Assembly (NCBI GenBank): GCA_028819845.1
Contig: JAPPKS010000033.1
Location: 1 to 64,000 of the forward strand
Length of the DNA: 64,000 nt
Source of the DNA: Candidatus Poribacteria bacterium
Lineage (GTDB): Bacteria > Poribacteria > WGA-4E > PCPOR2b
Direction: 5' to 3'
Shown in pieces: positions 16,208-25,360 of this stretch. Under the pieces are notes generated by a model. The model saw nothing but the letters and a program-made list of their open reading frames with translations, was not told the DNA's origin and made no database searches. Both the position numbers and the translations under genes were made by a program. Every line of letters begins with the position of its first letter. Position 1 is the first letter of the stretch.

Positions 16208-18334
16208 TCATCCGGACGCTGCTGCATTCTCGGCAAGCGCGTTGAGTATCTTATCGGCCGTGATTGGGAGGTCGCGAATCCGGACACCGATTGCGTTATA
16301 GACGGCATTAGCAATCGCGCCCGCAGTCGGGATGGTTGCAGGTTCGCCGACACCTGTCACTTTCCGGTCGGTATCGAAAGCAATGGACTTAATCTCGGGA
16401 ACCTCCATAGCCCCCACAATCTTGTAATCCTCAAGGTTCGGGTTTATCATATAACCTGTCAGTGGATCCATGATGCGGTTCTCAAGCAGGGCATAGCCTA
16501 ATCCCATGATAACGCCGCCGTTGATTTGGCTTTCGCAGGTTAAGCGGTTCATCACCAGGCCGCAGTCCTGTATTGCTGCGATCTTGATGACTTTCACTTC
16601 ACCGGTTTCCGTGTCCACCTCGACTTCCGCAAATTGAGTTCCGGCAGCCCCGGGCTCGCTGAGGCCGTCATGCCAGGCGCCGTTCCCGGAAATCGTCTCC
16701 ATACCGAGATGGCCCGCCGCGCCTTTCCACGACACGCTCTTCGTTGGATCCGAGGCGGCGTATACCTTGCCGTCTGCAGCGCGCAAGTCTTCTGGTTCGG
16801 TTTCAAACTGCGGTGCAATCCGTTCGAAGAGTTTCTCTTTGGCTGCCGTTGCCGCAGTCTTCACCACCGGGGCAACAGAAGGTGTTGTAGTGCTGCCGCC
16901 GCTGCCGCCAGACGGCAGTCCTGGTCCGCTGTCCCCGATTTTTACACTGATGTCTTGCGGTTGTAGACCGAATTCCTCCGCTACGATTATCGCAATGACT
17001 GTTCGGATGCCGGTGCCGAGATCTTGCGTCCCTGTAACCGCTTCGACCGTACCGTCAGCATGGATTGTCACACGTGCTTGTGTTCCGGCGTGTCCGCCGC
17101 CGCCCCAGAGTCCGCTTCCCATGCCGATGCCGCGCTTCTTGACGCCTTTCCCGCCGCCGGGGACTTCGTTGCGCCGGTGCCAGCCGATTTCTTTGGCGCC
17201 GAGGGTGTATTCCGCTTGACGAATCTCGCTAGGGTCGTTGATTCGGCGGAATTCTAGCGGATCCATGCCCAGTTTTTCGGCGAGTTCATCCATCAGTGAA
17301 TCCATCGCAAATTCGCCTTGAGGGTGTCCCGGCGCGCGCATTGCACGTTCACTTCCTGCGTTGATGGCAACAGCAAACTTCTCGGTCCGAACATTCGGCA
17401 CCTCATAAACATAAGGCCCCGTGAAACTAGCGCCGCCGCTGATTCCGCCAGTCCCATAGCCCCGCAGGTCGTAAGCGATTAAACGGCCGTCGTTTGTCGC
17501 GCCCGCCCGCACGCGCTGCGTCATTGACGGCCGATTTCCAGCGACCAGATGCTCATCTTTACGCGTTAGCATCAACTTCACAGGCGCACCAGCTTTTCGC
17601 GAAAGTTCTGCCGCCGCGCGTCCTTCGACACCGGGGCTAAACTTACTTCCGAAACCGCCCCCCATGTGTTCAGTGATGATGCGGACCTTGTCTTCAGGAA
17701 TTTTAAAGTGTTGGGCAAAATCTCGGCGTGTCCCAAATACCGCCTGTGTCGAAGCCCAAACCGTCAAATTGTCTCCGTCCCATTCCGCAACGTGCCCATG
17801 GGTTTCCAGACAAACATGCGTTTGAACGGGTGCGCTATAAGTCGCCTCTACTTCCACGGCCGCCTCGGCAAAGCCGGCTTCAAGGTTGCCGCGCTCATCA
17901 TTGCCTGGTTGACTCTGATTCCGGTGCCAATCGTCTCGAATTTGCGGCGCACTTTCATCCATGGCTTCTTCGACATCAACCACAAAGGGCAGTTCTTCAA
18001 TTTCGTACTGAATTAACCGTACAGCATCCTTTGCGATGTCATCAGTGATTGCGGCGACTGCGGCGATTTCCTGTCCTTCGTAACGTAGACGTTTGCCGGG
18101 TTCAATCAGCGGAATAACGGCTTTGACACCAGACAACGCTTCCGCCCCGCTGAGATCTATTGCCGTAATCGTCGCATGTGCCACGCGAGAGCGCAGAATA
18201 CGTCCGTAAAGCATCCCAGGCCGGTTAATGTCGAACGTGTATTTCGCTTTCCCCGAGACTTTGTCCGCACCTGACAAACGGGGGATGCGTTTTCCAATCA
18301 GTCGTGTTTCGTGTGCTTCTCCCCACGATGCCAT
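16208..18334 (-). CDS. PaoC-like molybdenum-cofactor subunit
   Basis: 708 aa of the xanthine-dehydrogenase large-subunit family. The N-terminal domain runs 10-115. Cofactor-binding blocks are EHMGGGFGSKFSPG near 215, ERAMRAPGHPQGEF near 330, GTQDLGTGIRT near 440 and SGGSGGSTTTPS near 480. The likely catalytic base is the Glu of GVGEPATIPTAGA (about 663). It oxidises a substrate by hydroxylation at the Mo site; by similarity to PaoABC, aromatic or other aldehydes are candidates. GGGAGGTT inside the end of the upstream subunit gene drives its ATG, so the two are coupled. Order here is A-C-B, unlike E. coli paoABC. Confidence 0.88.
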   Translation of the reverse strand: MASWGEAHETRLIGKRIPRLSGADKVSGKAKYTFDINRPGMLYGRILRSRVAHATITAIDLSGAEALSGVKAVIPLIEPGKRLRYEGQEIAAVAAITDDIAKDAVRLIQYEIEELPFVVDVEEAMDESAPQIRDDWHRNQSQPGNDERGNLEAGFAEAAVEVEATYSAPVQTHVCLETHGHVAEWDGDNLTVWASTQAVFGTRRDFAQHFKIPEDKVRIITEHMGGGFGSKFSPGVEGRAAAELSRKAGAPVKLMLTRKDEHLVAGNRPSMTQRVRAGATNDGRLIAYDLRGYGTGGISGGASFTGPYVYEVPNVRTEKFAVAINAGSERAMRAPGHPQGEFAMDSLMDELAEKLGMDPLEFRRINDPSEIRQAEYTLGAKEIGWHRRNEVPGGGKGVKKRGIGMGSGLWGGGGHAGTQARVTIHADGTVEAVTGTQDLGTGIRTVIAIIVAEEFGLQPQDISVKIGDSGPGLPSGGSGGSTTTPSVAPVVKTAATAAKEKLFERIAPQFETEPEDLRAADGKVYAASDPTKSVSWKGAAGHLGMETISGNGAWHDGLSEPGAAGTQFAEVEVDTETGEVKVIKIAAIQDCGLVMNRLTCESQINGGVIMGLGYALLENRIMDPLTGYMINPNLEDYKIVGAMEVPEIKSIAFDTDRKVTGVGEPATIPTAGAIANAVYNAIGVRIRDLPITADKILNALAENAAASG

Positions 18335-18338
18335 TCGT

Positions 18339-18989
18339 CTAACCTCCCATCTTGCCCGAAGCCGTTTTCACTGCCTCAAAGATAAACGGATACGTGCCGC
18401 ATCGGCAAATGTTGCCGGACAACCCGCCCTTAATTTCTTCAAGCGTAGGCGCCGGGTTTTCATCTAGCAACGATTTTGACGCCACAACGAATCCGGGTGT
18501 ACAGAAGCCGCACATCAGGGCGTCGTGTTGAACAAACGCTTCCTGCACCGGGTGCAACTGATCGCCGTTCGCAAGCCCTTCGACCGTCGTAATCTGTTTC
18601 CCCGCGGCATCAATTGCGAGCATCATACAGGAGTAGATTGGCTTCCCGTCTACCTGAACTGTACAACCCCCGCACTCTCCACGGTCGCAGATGGACTTGG
18701 CTCCCGTCAAATCAATACGTTTGCCGCTGGTATCGATCCCATCCCGAAGCACACTCAACAGCGTTGTACGAGGTTCAACTTCAACCTCATGCGTTTCATT
18801 GTTGATATGGAGCTTGATTTTGGCGCGGGTGATCGCATCGCCCATCTTGGCGTCCGCCGATTTCTCAGCACTAACGAGCGCCGTCGGTGCAACCGTCGCC
18901 GCAACCGCTCCGGTACCCATACCCTTCAAGAAACCCCGCCGCGAAATGACGGATCCCTTATTTTTTTCTAAATCCTTTTCTTTTCCCAT
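18339..18989 (-). CDS. PaoA-like 2Fe-2S subunit with a Tat signal
   Basis: 216 aa. The N-terminus has a twin-arginine signal, ISRRGFLKGMGTGAVAATV (about 15-33), so the complex is expected to fold in the cytoplasm and be exported to the periplasm, as for E. coli PaoA. The plant-type ferredoxin cluster is bound by CDRGECGGC plus a later Cys (near 105-125). The helical second cluster is bound by CGFCTPG and CRCGTYPF (near 160-200). GGAGGGG precedes ATG 18989. First gene of the operon. The 245-base divergent gap to 19235 should hold its promoter. No paoD/xdhC-like maturation gene is in the window. Confidence 0.9.
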   Translation of the reverse strand: MGKEKDLEKNKGSVISRRGFLKGMGTGAVAATVAPTALVSAEKSADAKMGDAITRAKIKLHINNETHEVEVEPRTTLLSVLRDGIDTSGKRIDLTGAKSICDRGECGGCTVQVDGKPIYSCMMLAIDAAGKQITTVEGLANGDQLHPVQEAFVQHDALMCGFCTPGFVVASKSLLDENPAPTLEEIKGGLSGNICRCGTYPFIFEAVKTASGKMGG

Positions 18990-19234
18990 GTCCCCCTCCG
19001 TAACCGATAGATTTATAGGGGTGCCGCAAAAAATGGTTTATTCTACGTTGAGATGATAAACTCAATTTATCACAGCTCCTTGTTTCTGTCAAGCGAAAAG
19101 CACACTCAATTCAACTCAAAACACAGACCAGACTCAAGCGTGTTGTCCTGAAATCCATGGTTATGATAGAATACGTCTTACAGACATGACGCTAGCTAAG
19201 CTGAAAACTTAAAATGAATGGCGAGGATTAAATT

Positions 19235-19699
19235 ATGGAACACAACATCCCGTTGCGCATCGTCGTGGTGAGCCCGCCAGCCGGAGTCAATTTCTCGCTG
19301 GAAAACAACGGACATTTGGTTTCGGTTACCCAATCTACAGGCGAAGATATCGCGTTCAATTTTGAGGCAATTGTGAAACCGCAGCGCAATACGGGTTTTC
19401 CTAACTTCACAGGGCCATTCGCACGGGGAACGCCTTCGAAACGATTCTTCTACATCAATATTGGCCAATCGGCGGGTCAGGCGGACTGTGAATGGAGCCG
19501 ACGGGCAAAAATCTGGATTTCATTCGGCTATCCAAAATTCAATGTCCAACAGGAAGTGACTTGGCAAATGGTGAAAGAGGTGTACAAAAATCCGAATAAA
19601 GTGCTCATGGCGAGGTATATGGGTACAGATGACGAAGGCGGGCCTAGTTGCGCCAGCATTGGGCTGATAGATGGTGGATGGATTGTTGCTGATAGGTGA
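19235..19699 (+). CDS. DUF5990-like protein
   Basis: 154 aa, soluble. The opening LRIVVVSPPAGVNFSL, the central FPNFTGPFARGTPSKRFFYI and the GQSAGQADCEWSRRAKIW stretch match DUF5990 as I remember it. That family is small and of unknown function. A GAGG site lies 7 bases before ATG 19235. It is 79 bases before the ankyrin gene on the same strand, and divergent from the molybdoenzyme operon. No catalytic motif is obvious. Confidence 0.65.
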   Translation: MEHNIPLRIVVVSPPAGVNFSLENNGHLVSVTQSTGEDIAFNFEAIVKPQRNTGFPNFTGPFARGTPSKRFFYINIGQSAGQADCEWSRRAKIWISFGYPKFNVQQEVTWQMVKEVYKNPNKVLMARYMGTDDEGGPSCASIGLIDGGWIVADR

Positions 19700-19777
19700 T
19701 TGCCGGCAGTCGCACCGACCGAAACATAAGCAAATATAAGTGGAATTGACTATTAATAAAAATAATAGAAAATTATC

Positions 19778-20392
19778 ATGGAACAGGAAATGGGAATCAA
19801 CGAAGCGCTGATCGAAGCAGCAAAGAACGGCAAATTCAACGACGTCCGCCGGCTAGTGCAACAGGGCGCAGACGTGAACCACAGCGACCTTCCACCATTT
19901 TTTTGGGCGTATTTCAGAGGTCACAAGGATATATGCAAATGGCTGCTCGGTTATGGCGGTAAAATCAATCACGATAGATTCAGTGAAATGACGCTGCTTA
20001 TGAGCGCAACGGTTAGGGGCGATGTGGAATTCGCGTCTTTTCTAATTGATGCGGGGGCGGATGTAAATTTGCAACTCCCTGCCGGCGGGGAAACTGCGCT
20101 GCACAAAGCCGCTCTCCGAAATCAGCCTGAAACATTGAAACTCCTAATTCAACGGGGCGGCGATGTTAATCGGCAAACCAAAGTCGGCGGTCGCACAGAG
20201 ATGGATTTCTTCAGCACAGTTTGGGGAGAAACTCCACTTCACATTGCGGCTGTAGCTGCCGATATAGAAGTAATCAAGATGTTACTTGGTGCTGCTGCCG
20301 ACAAAACCATCAAGACCGCCAAGGGCGATACGCCTTACGACTATGCACTGCGCCGTGACCGGCGCAAGGAAATTATGCTCCTGCTGCAGTAG
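19778..20392 (+). CDS. Ankyrin-repeat protein
   Basis: 204 aa made of about five ankyrin repeats, with typical turns such as VRRLVQQGADVNH, ASFLIDAGADVNL, LKLLIQRGGDVNRQ and IKMLLGAAADKTIK. It has no signal peptide, so it is probably a cytoplasmic protein-binding scaffold. Ankyrin proteins are frequent in sponge symbionts, which fits the suspected host association but does not prove it. ATG 19778; a second in-frame ATG lies 4 codons on. Confidence 0.85.
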   Translation: MEQEMGINEALIEAAKNGKFNDVRRLVQQGADVNHSDLPPFFWAYFRGHKDICKWLLGYGGKINHDRFSEMTLLMSATVRGDVEFASFLIDAGADVNLQLPAGGETALHKAALRNQPETLKLLIQRGGDVNRQTKVGGRTEMDFFSTVWGETPLHIAAVAADIEVIKMLLGAAADKTIKTAKGDTPYDYALRRDRRKEIMLLLQ

Positions 20393-20446
20393 GTAGTCGT
20401 TTACGCGCGTTCACGCATGAAAATATCTACCGGAGACGACATGTTG

Positions 20447-21133
20447 CTACCATCTGCGTGTAAAACTCAACCTTCCTGTCAACCCTGATTGCTCTTCCGT
20501 TTTTTTGGTGTCGTACCCATAAAGTATGCCGAGCGTGTTATTTTCGCCGTAGCCGATGTTGATTCGCGCGCCGAGAATCAGGCTAATGAGTTTCCCGTCA
20601 TCCCCAAGCCCTAACACGGCTTCAACCTGGGGTCCGACCGCAACCGTCCTGTTCAGGGAATAGGTGGCATAATTGCGGGTGTAGAATTCGTTGCTCCTTT
20701 TCTCATCGAACACAGAATAGAATGACCCAATCGACCACGATTTGAGAAATATCTTACCTGCGGGCATGAAAACAAACAGGTGCGGGAAAATTGCGGAGGG
20801 GCCATCCGGCGCCTTATAATCAAACCCAAGTCCAAGCATGGGCAGCACGGTAAGGCTGAAACTGTCGCCCTTAACAGCGGGTATGGAAACACCGAGGTCA
20901 AACTCACCGAGTGTATCATCAATGAATATATTCGACTCAATCGAAACACTGCCGACACAATGTGTAGCCCCAATCAGGAAATGCGTACCTAAACTATCCG
21001 TATCGACTCGGAACCACCCGGGGACGTGGCATTTTTCGGCTGATGCTTCACCTTCATCGCTTACCGCGTAATCTGAAATACTTGTAAAAGTCACAATGCA
21101 AACAACCATCAAAACAGCGAAGAATCTATCCAT
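20447..21133 (-). CDS. Exported outer-membrane-barrel-like protein, unknown
   Basis: 228 aa with a signal peptide (about 1-26, MDRFFAVLMVVCIVTFTS). The rest is rich in alternating hydrophobic strands with Gly and aromatic residues (LSLTVLPMLGLGFDYK, ISLILGARINIGYG) and ends in FTRRW, the aromatic C-terminus seen in beta-barrel outer-membrane proteins. Two cysteines follow the signal. I recognise no specific family. It is divergent from the metal-gene block at 21387 and may share its regulatory region. Confidence 0.5.
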   Translation of the reverse strand: MDRFFAVLMVVCIVTFTSISDYAVSDEGEASAEKCHVPGWFRVDTDSLGTHFLIGATHCVGSVSIESNIFIDDTLGEFDLGVSIPAVKGDSFSLTVLPMLGLGFDYKAPDGPSAIFPHLFVFMPAGKIFLKSWSIGSFYSVFDEKRSNEFYTRNYATYSLNRTVAVGPQVEAVLGLGDDGKLISLILGARINIGYGENNTLGILYGYDTKKTEEQSGLTGRLSFTRRW

Positions 21134-21307
21134 TCTGGATTACAGTCCTTTCTTGTCATCATGAATGAAATCAGTTTCGGTCCATTACATTCCAAGGCCT
21201 CGCTGTAGTTTAGAATAAACGATTATTACCAGTTTTGTCAAGGTGCCTAGCGGCAGTACGATGGATTTGGTTTGATACCCATTCCTGTCGATTTTGAATC
21301 AAAAAAA

Positions 21308-21337
21308 TTGGACAAAGCCAATTGGTTGTGCTAAAAT
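21308..21337 (+). promoter_or_regulatory. Candidate promoter with a dyad in the spacer, block 1
   Basis: A -35-like TTGGAC (21308-21313), an 18-base spacer and a -10-like TAAAAT (21332-21337), 50 bases before the TTG start at 21387. The spacer contains the palindrome CCAATTGG (21318-21325). The same arrangement stands before block 2, where the palindrome has changed at symmetric positions. Confidence 0.5.
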
Positions 21338-21386
21338 ACAATGCTGTGTTGGCGAATTTTTGAACGTTTGAATGAGGTAAGGAGTC

Positions 21387-21689
21387 TTGCAAAAGGTTAA
21401 AATCCATTTTACTCCCATTCGCTGGGGGGTATTGATTGGAATCGTTTATTATCTGATAACGGTTAACCTTGTTGCACTTGTACACGACCATGAGCATGTT
21501 GATGTCAATTCAGAACAATGCTCTGCCTGCTTTTTCAATGCCAACCACGTCGGTATTGAACTCAACGCCGTTGACGTCACCAATCTTGCTGCCTGCATCT
21601 CAATTCATCAACCTATCACCGTATCTTTCATTTCTGCGATTCTTGACAAGGGCGTCCGGAGTCGTGCCCCGCCGACTATCCCCGTTTAA
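21387..21689 (+). CDS. Small membrane protein with His and Cys motifs, copy 1
   Basis: 100 aa from TTG 21387, with AAGGAG 6 bases upstream; copy 2 (43930) also starts with TTG in the same context. There is one transmembrane helix (about 12-30), then a periplasmic HDHEHVDV, an EQCSACFF pair and further His residues. The arrangement suggests metal binding, probably zinc or copper. I recognise no family. It is the first gene of a metal operon. The 3' part from 21576 on is identical to copy 2, while the 5' part has diverged. Confidence 0.65.
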   Translation: MQKVKIHFTPIRWGVLIGIVYYLITVNLVALVHDHEHVDVNSEQCSACFFNANHVGIELNAVDVTNLAACISIHQPITVSFISAILDKGVRSRAPPTIPV

Positions 21690-22663
21690 GTTGCTCAATA
21701 ATCTCATATCTCTGTTTTTTTGACCAAATCTTTATCTGTCTTTCCCGGCTGAGTTTTATACAGTCTCGGCAGTAGTCTGCTTGTTTTACGTTGTTTCGTC
21801 AGTCTTGATGCTTGGGAAATACAGTCTATCTATATCTGGAGGAAATAATGTTTAGGCCTGTTTTACGTTTTACGTTGTTGTTACTTGTATCGGTTGCACT
21901 GTTCGCCGCGTGCGGCGAAGACGACAATCCCATTGTCGAAAATGGCCATGACGATGAACCCTTTCATGCCGATGCAGACGGTTTTGTCCTCAAGGTTGAC
22001 GGAAACGAGATTTACCGTCAATTCGAGGGGACGCATACGGGAGGTATCACGCTCAAAGTCGGAGAGGAACTCGACGTTCTGACGGCGTTCCTTGACCACG
22101 ACAGCCATGAATTTTTTCCTGAGAATCCGGAAGAGGAAGACGACCACGACCATGAACATGGCGAGGAAGAGGTGTTTGCTTTAGCGCTCAGCGGATATGA
22201 TTCATCAATCATTGAGGTACACCTTTACCACGACGATCACGGTGAGCATGATGAACACGATGACGATCACGACGATGATGACGATCACGATGAGGGCGAT
22301 GATCACGACGATGACGATGAGCATGAGGAACACGATGAACACGGCGATGAGCTTGCCGAGCAATTCACCTTTGAGGTGGCGGGGCTTAAAGCCGGTCAAA
22401 CGGAAATTAAGCTCCAACTCATGCACGGCGACCATCCCGATTTCACGGCGGCGCTCTTGATTCCCGTAACGGTTACACCGTAACCGAAAACTTTGGTTTT
22501 GTCAGTCAGCGTGCCAAATCCAACGATAAATCCGGATTTGGCGCGCCGGACCGGCAAAGCGGATACCGGTAAAAGTAACGTATGACGTTAGGAGCCAATA
22601 ATTGAACAGATATCTGAATCACACAGTCGTGGACAATGTAGGCGCATGCTTGTCGTTTGCGTG
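21576..22663 (+). repeat. 1,088-bp exact duplicate, copy 1 (partner 44122-45209)
   Basis: Every base appears identical to 44122-45209 (constant offset 22,546). The tract begins inside the 100-aa gene, spans the whole His/Asp-rich lipoprotein gene, and ends 62 bases into the MerC-like gene. On both sides the two copies are related but clearly diverged. Confidence 0.9.
21848..22483 (+). CDS. His/Asp-rich metal-binding lipoprotein, copy 1
   Basis: 211 aa from ATG 21848, with GGAGG 7 bases upstream; an in-frame ATG at 21812 lacks a site. The lipoprotein signal ends in LFAAC (Cys about 19). A first His cluster (DDHDHEHGEE, near 98-107) and a long acidic/His stretch (about 127-168) interrupt a beta-rich domain, which resumes at EQFTFEVAGLKAGQTEIKLQL. 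It is probably a periplasmic zinc buffer or zinc-delivery protein, in the position held by ZrgA (DUF2796) in the Vibrio zrg operon. Sequence identity to that family is not established. The protein is identical to copy 2. Confidence 0.75.
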   Translation: MFRPVLRFTLLLLVSVALFAACGEDDNPIVENGHDDEPFHADADGFVLKVDGNEIYRQFEGTHTGGITLKVGEELDVLTAFLDHDSHEFFPENPEEEDDHDHEHGEEEVFALALSGYDSSIIEVHLYHDDHGEHDEHDDDHDDDDDHDEGDDHDDDDEHEEHDEHGDELAEQFTFEVAGLKAGQTEIKLQLMHGDHPDFTAALLIPVTVTP

Positions 22664-23000
22664 TGCCGTCCACTGTATGGCAGCCCCGCTCTTGATGACC
22701 GTATTGCCGCTGGTTGGGCTTGGGTTTATTCTCAGCGAGTCAGCGGAGTTGGCGCTGGTATTCGGCGCAGTGGGAGTTGCTGTGGGCAGTTTCACATGGG
22801 GCTATAGAAACCACCGAAAATGGCGAGTGTTTCTAATGCTCGGTGGCGCATTAACACTCATCTACATTGCACGGTTTCACGCATCAGAGGGGAGCGAAGT
22901 AATCTTCATGGCTATGGGCGGACTTCTGCTAGCAGTTGTTCACCTCATCAATCGCCGCCTCTGCCGTATGTGTCAACACTGCGAAACGTCGAACAACTAA
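22602..23000 (+). CDS. MerC-domain membrane protein
   Basis: 132 aa from TTG 22602, with TAGGAG upstream. Four transmembrane helices (about 15-35, 40-62, 68-88, 92-112). The CAVHCMAAP motif in helix 1 is the metal-site pattern of MerC-family transporters, and CRMCQHC near the C-terminus adds more cysteines. MerC was described for mercury uptake, but many relatives stand in zinc or iron loci. It ends with a stop 12 bases before the ABC ATPase start. Copy 2 of this gene has lost its stop and runs into a TonB-dependent receptor. Confidence 0.8.
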   Translation: MNRYLNHTVVDNVGACLSFACAVHCMAAPLLMTVLPLVGLGFILSESAELALVFGAVGVAVGSFTWGYRNHRKWRVFLMLGGALTLIYIARFHASEGSEVIFMAMGGLLLAVVHLINRRLCRMCQHCETSNN

Positions 23001-23012
23001 TCACGGTGTGTT

Positions 23013-23675
23013 ATGCCGCTCTTGACAGTCGCTAATCTCGAAAAAGCCTATTGCTCGCCTGAAGGCACGCAGACTCGAGTCGTTGATGTGCCTCATTTCG
23101 AGCTGGAGGCAGGTTCGCAGACGGCGCTCAAGGGAAGCAGCGGCACCGGAAAAACCACGTTTCTCAATCTCATCGCTGGAATTCTGCACGCCGATAGCGG
23201 ACAGATCGTTATTGATGGTGAGGAGATGACCGGCCTCTCCGAGTCTGGGCGTGATTCACTGCGCGCCAGCCATATAGGCTACATCTTCCAGACCTTCAAT
23301 CTGCTCCACGGTTACACCGCATTGGAAAATGTCGTGCTCGGAATGATGTTTGGGAAGGGTGTTGATGTAGAGTTCGCCCAACACCTGCTTGAACGGGTCG
23401 GATTGGGCGATCGAATGGGATATCCGCCGTCGCAATTATCCGTCGGGCAACAGCAGCGTGTTGCGGTTGCCCGAGCTATCGCCAACCGTCCGCGCTTGGT
23501 GCTTGCCGACGAACCGACTGGAAATCTGGATTATCACCGCGCTAACGAAGCGATAGCGCTTGTCCGCGCGATTTGCCATGAAAACAACGCCGCGTTGCTC
23601 ACCGTTAGCCACGATGTCGGAATATTGGAGCAGTTTGAGGAGACAGCAGATTTCGCGCATGTGAATCGTGCGTGA
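23013..23675 (+). CDS. ABC transporter ATPase, LolD/MacB type
   Basis: 220 aa. Walker A GSSGTGKTT (about 42-50), Q-loop IFQTFNLL, signature LSVGQQQR (about 141), Walker B LVLADEP (about 160) and H-loop SHD. The short, single-domain form and the FtsX-type permease next to it place it in the MacB/LolD group, which transduces force to periplasmic partners rather than moving solutes through the membrane. In zrg-like operons a pair of this type is needed for growth under zinc limitation in Vibrio (from memory). Confidence 0.88.
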   Translation: MPLLTVANLEKAYCSPEGTQTRVVDVPHFELEAGSQTALKGSSGTGKTTFLNLIAGILHADSGQIVIDGEEMTGLSESGRDSLRASHIGYIFQTFNLLHGYTALENVVLGMMFGKGVDVEFAQHLLERVGLGDRMGYPPSQLSVGQQQRVAVARAIANRPRLVLADEPTGNLDYHRANEAIALVRAICHENNAALLTVSHDVGILEQFEETADFAHVNRA

Positions 23676-23793
23676 TCGCATAAAAAATGCGCCCGCCGCA
23701 TCAGCCGGCGAGTGTGCATATCCGAATCCCGCATTGAGCACGAACATGTGACACCGTACTGAAAATCCTGCGGCACAATATTCACGTGGAAAA

Positions 23794-25047
23794 ATGAAAA
23801 AGCGCATGAGTTTGTTATTCATCGTTCGACGCAGCCTGCGGCAACACGCCCTATCGACGCTTATCGCTGCGCTGTCGATAGCGCTCGGAACCGGACTCGT
23901 CATGGCAGTCATCGGCATCAAGGCGCAATCTGTAGCCGCATTCACGGGCGGTCAGATCGGCTTTGATGCGGTTCTCGGTGCGCGCGGCAGTCCGCTGCAA
24001 CTGGTATTGAACACTGTCTTTCATCTCGAAACCTCACCCGGCAATATACCATGGGCGATGTATCAGGCGATGAGAGACGACCCTCGCGTCGAACTCGCCG
24101 TGCCTTACGCACTCGGAGACAACTATCACGGATTCCGCATCGTCGGCACGACGCGGACGTTATTCACAGAGTTTGAGTACCGTGATGGCGTTCGGTTTCA
24201 AACTCAAGGCGGCGGACGTTTTTTCAATCCGGCTCGGCAAGAAGCGGTTTTGGGCAGCTACACCGCGGATAAGTTAGGCTTGAAGGTAGGCGATAACTTT
24301 AACCCCTATCACGGATTAGTATTTGATGAGTCAATGCGGCATGACGAGCAATATACCGTCGTCGGTGTGCTTAAACCGACCAATTCTCCGTCTGACCGCG
24401 TCATCTGGATTCCGATTGAAGGGATTTACCGGATGGAGGGGCATGTGTTGCGCGGAAGTGGGGAGGATTATGTGGCTGAACCAGGACGAGAGATTCCCGA
24501 CGAGCACAAAGAGGTCAGCGCCGTTATGTTGAAGTTTCGCAATCCGCAAATCGGATTCCTGATGGACGCCACAATAAATAAACAGGGTAAGGCGGCAACT
24601 CTCGCATGGCCGATAGGCGCGGTGATGGCGAGACTGTTTGATAAAATTGGTTGGATGAATCAAATTTTGGCGCTGGTTTCCTATATTGTTGTTGTGGTGG
24701 CGGCAGGCTCAATTCTCGCAAGCGTGTATAATTCGATTAACGAACGGCGGCGTGAGTTCGCCATTTTGCGATCGCTCGGTGCGCGTCGGAAAACGGTTTT
24801 TTCCGTAATCGTTCTGGAAGCCGCATCAATCTCGGCAATGGGCGTCGTCATTGGTTTCATCGTTTACGGCGTAATCTTCACGGCAGCGTCGGCGATTGTT
24901 CGTGCACAAACCGGAATCGTATTAGACCTGTTGAGTTTTCATCCTGCGTTTATCATCGCGCCAGTTTGTGTTATAATCTTAGGGGCAGTCGCGGGCGTTT
25001 TGCCCGCCGTCAAAGCGTATCGGACGGATGTTGCAGCAAACTTATAG
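23794..25047 (+). CDS. FtsX/MacB-type ABC permease
   Basis: 417 aa. The N-terminal helix is at about 18-38, followed by a large periplasmic domain (about 45-280) and three C-terminal helices. The cytoplasmic coupling loop NERRREFAILRSLGARRKTVF near 315-335 is diagnostic of the FtsX-like family. It pairs with the ATPase 118 bases upstream. It has no fused periplasmic peptidase or other domain. The cargo or partner is not visible, but all neighbours on this strand are metal-related. Confidence 0.85.
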   Translation: MKKRMSLLFIVRRSLRQHALSTLIAALSIALGTGLVMAVIGIKAQSVAAFTGGQIGFDAVLGARGSPLQLVLNTVFHLETSPGNIPWAMYQAMRDDPRVELAVPYALGDNYHGFRIVGTTRTLFTEFEYRDGVRFQTQGGGRFFNPARQEAVLGSYTADKLGLKVGDNFNPYHGLVFDESMRHDEQYTVVGVLKPTNSPSDRVIWIPIEGIYRMEGHVLRGSGEDYVAEPGREIPDEHKEVSAVMLKFRNPQIGFLMDATINKQGKAATLAWPIGAVMARLFDKIGWMNQILALVSYIVVVVAAGSILASVYNSINERRREFAILRSLGARRKTVFSVIVLEAASISAMGVVIGFIVYGVIFTAASAIVRAQTGIVLDLLSFHPAFIIAPVCVIILGAVAGVLPAVKAYRTDVAANL

Positions 25048-25225
25048 TCATTGCAACTAAAAATTATACATTTACGCATTTGTTTGTGGGAGAGGCTTCC
25101 TAGCCTCGATTATCAATCAGTCAATCTCTCCTTGTGCAAATATGAACCCAAATGACGATAACGCCAATTAGCTAACCCTCGCCGTTCGTATCCTGTGCCT
25201 CATTCGGTGGGGATTCCGGCCGTAG

Positions 25226-25360
25226 TTACACGAGGTCCGTTTGCCCCGTTGTTCCCTTTGTCAAGTAGTAAATATATTTATCCACATCACGGTCAAATTG
25301 CGCCGAAAGGGCACACCTGATGCGGCGAATTTCTTCAACCATGGGCGAGTCCTTAATCAT
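25226..25360 (-). CDS. Small 44-aa protein with a PMVEEIRRIR motif
   Basis: MIKDSPMVEEIRRIRCALSA opens the protein, followed by QFDRDVDKYIYYLTKG and a short tail. AAAGGAG lies 7 bases before ATG 25360, so the start is convincing. The 'P-x-V-EEIRRIR...F..D' pattern is common in very short antitoxin-like proteins of cyanobacteria and similar genomes. No toxin gene is beside it. It is antisense within the 437-base gap between the permease and the next lipoprotein. The rest of that gap holds only a TGTGGGAGAGG repeat at 25085-25115. Confidence 0.6.
   Translation of the reverse strand: MIKDSPMVEEIRRIRCALSAQFDRDVDKYIYYLTKGTTGQTDLV

Noticed and set aside
22205-22435. Hydrophobic minus-strand frame, 76 codons, also at 44751-44981
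   Set aside because: It is the antisense of the His/Asp codon run in the lipoprotein gene, which automatically gives Val/Ile-rich text.
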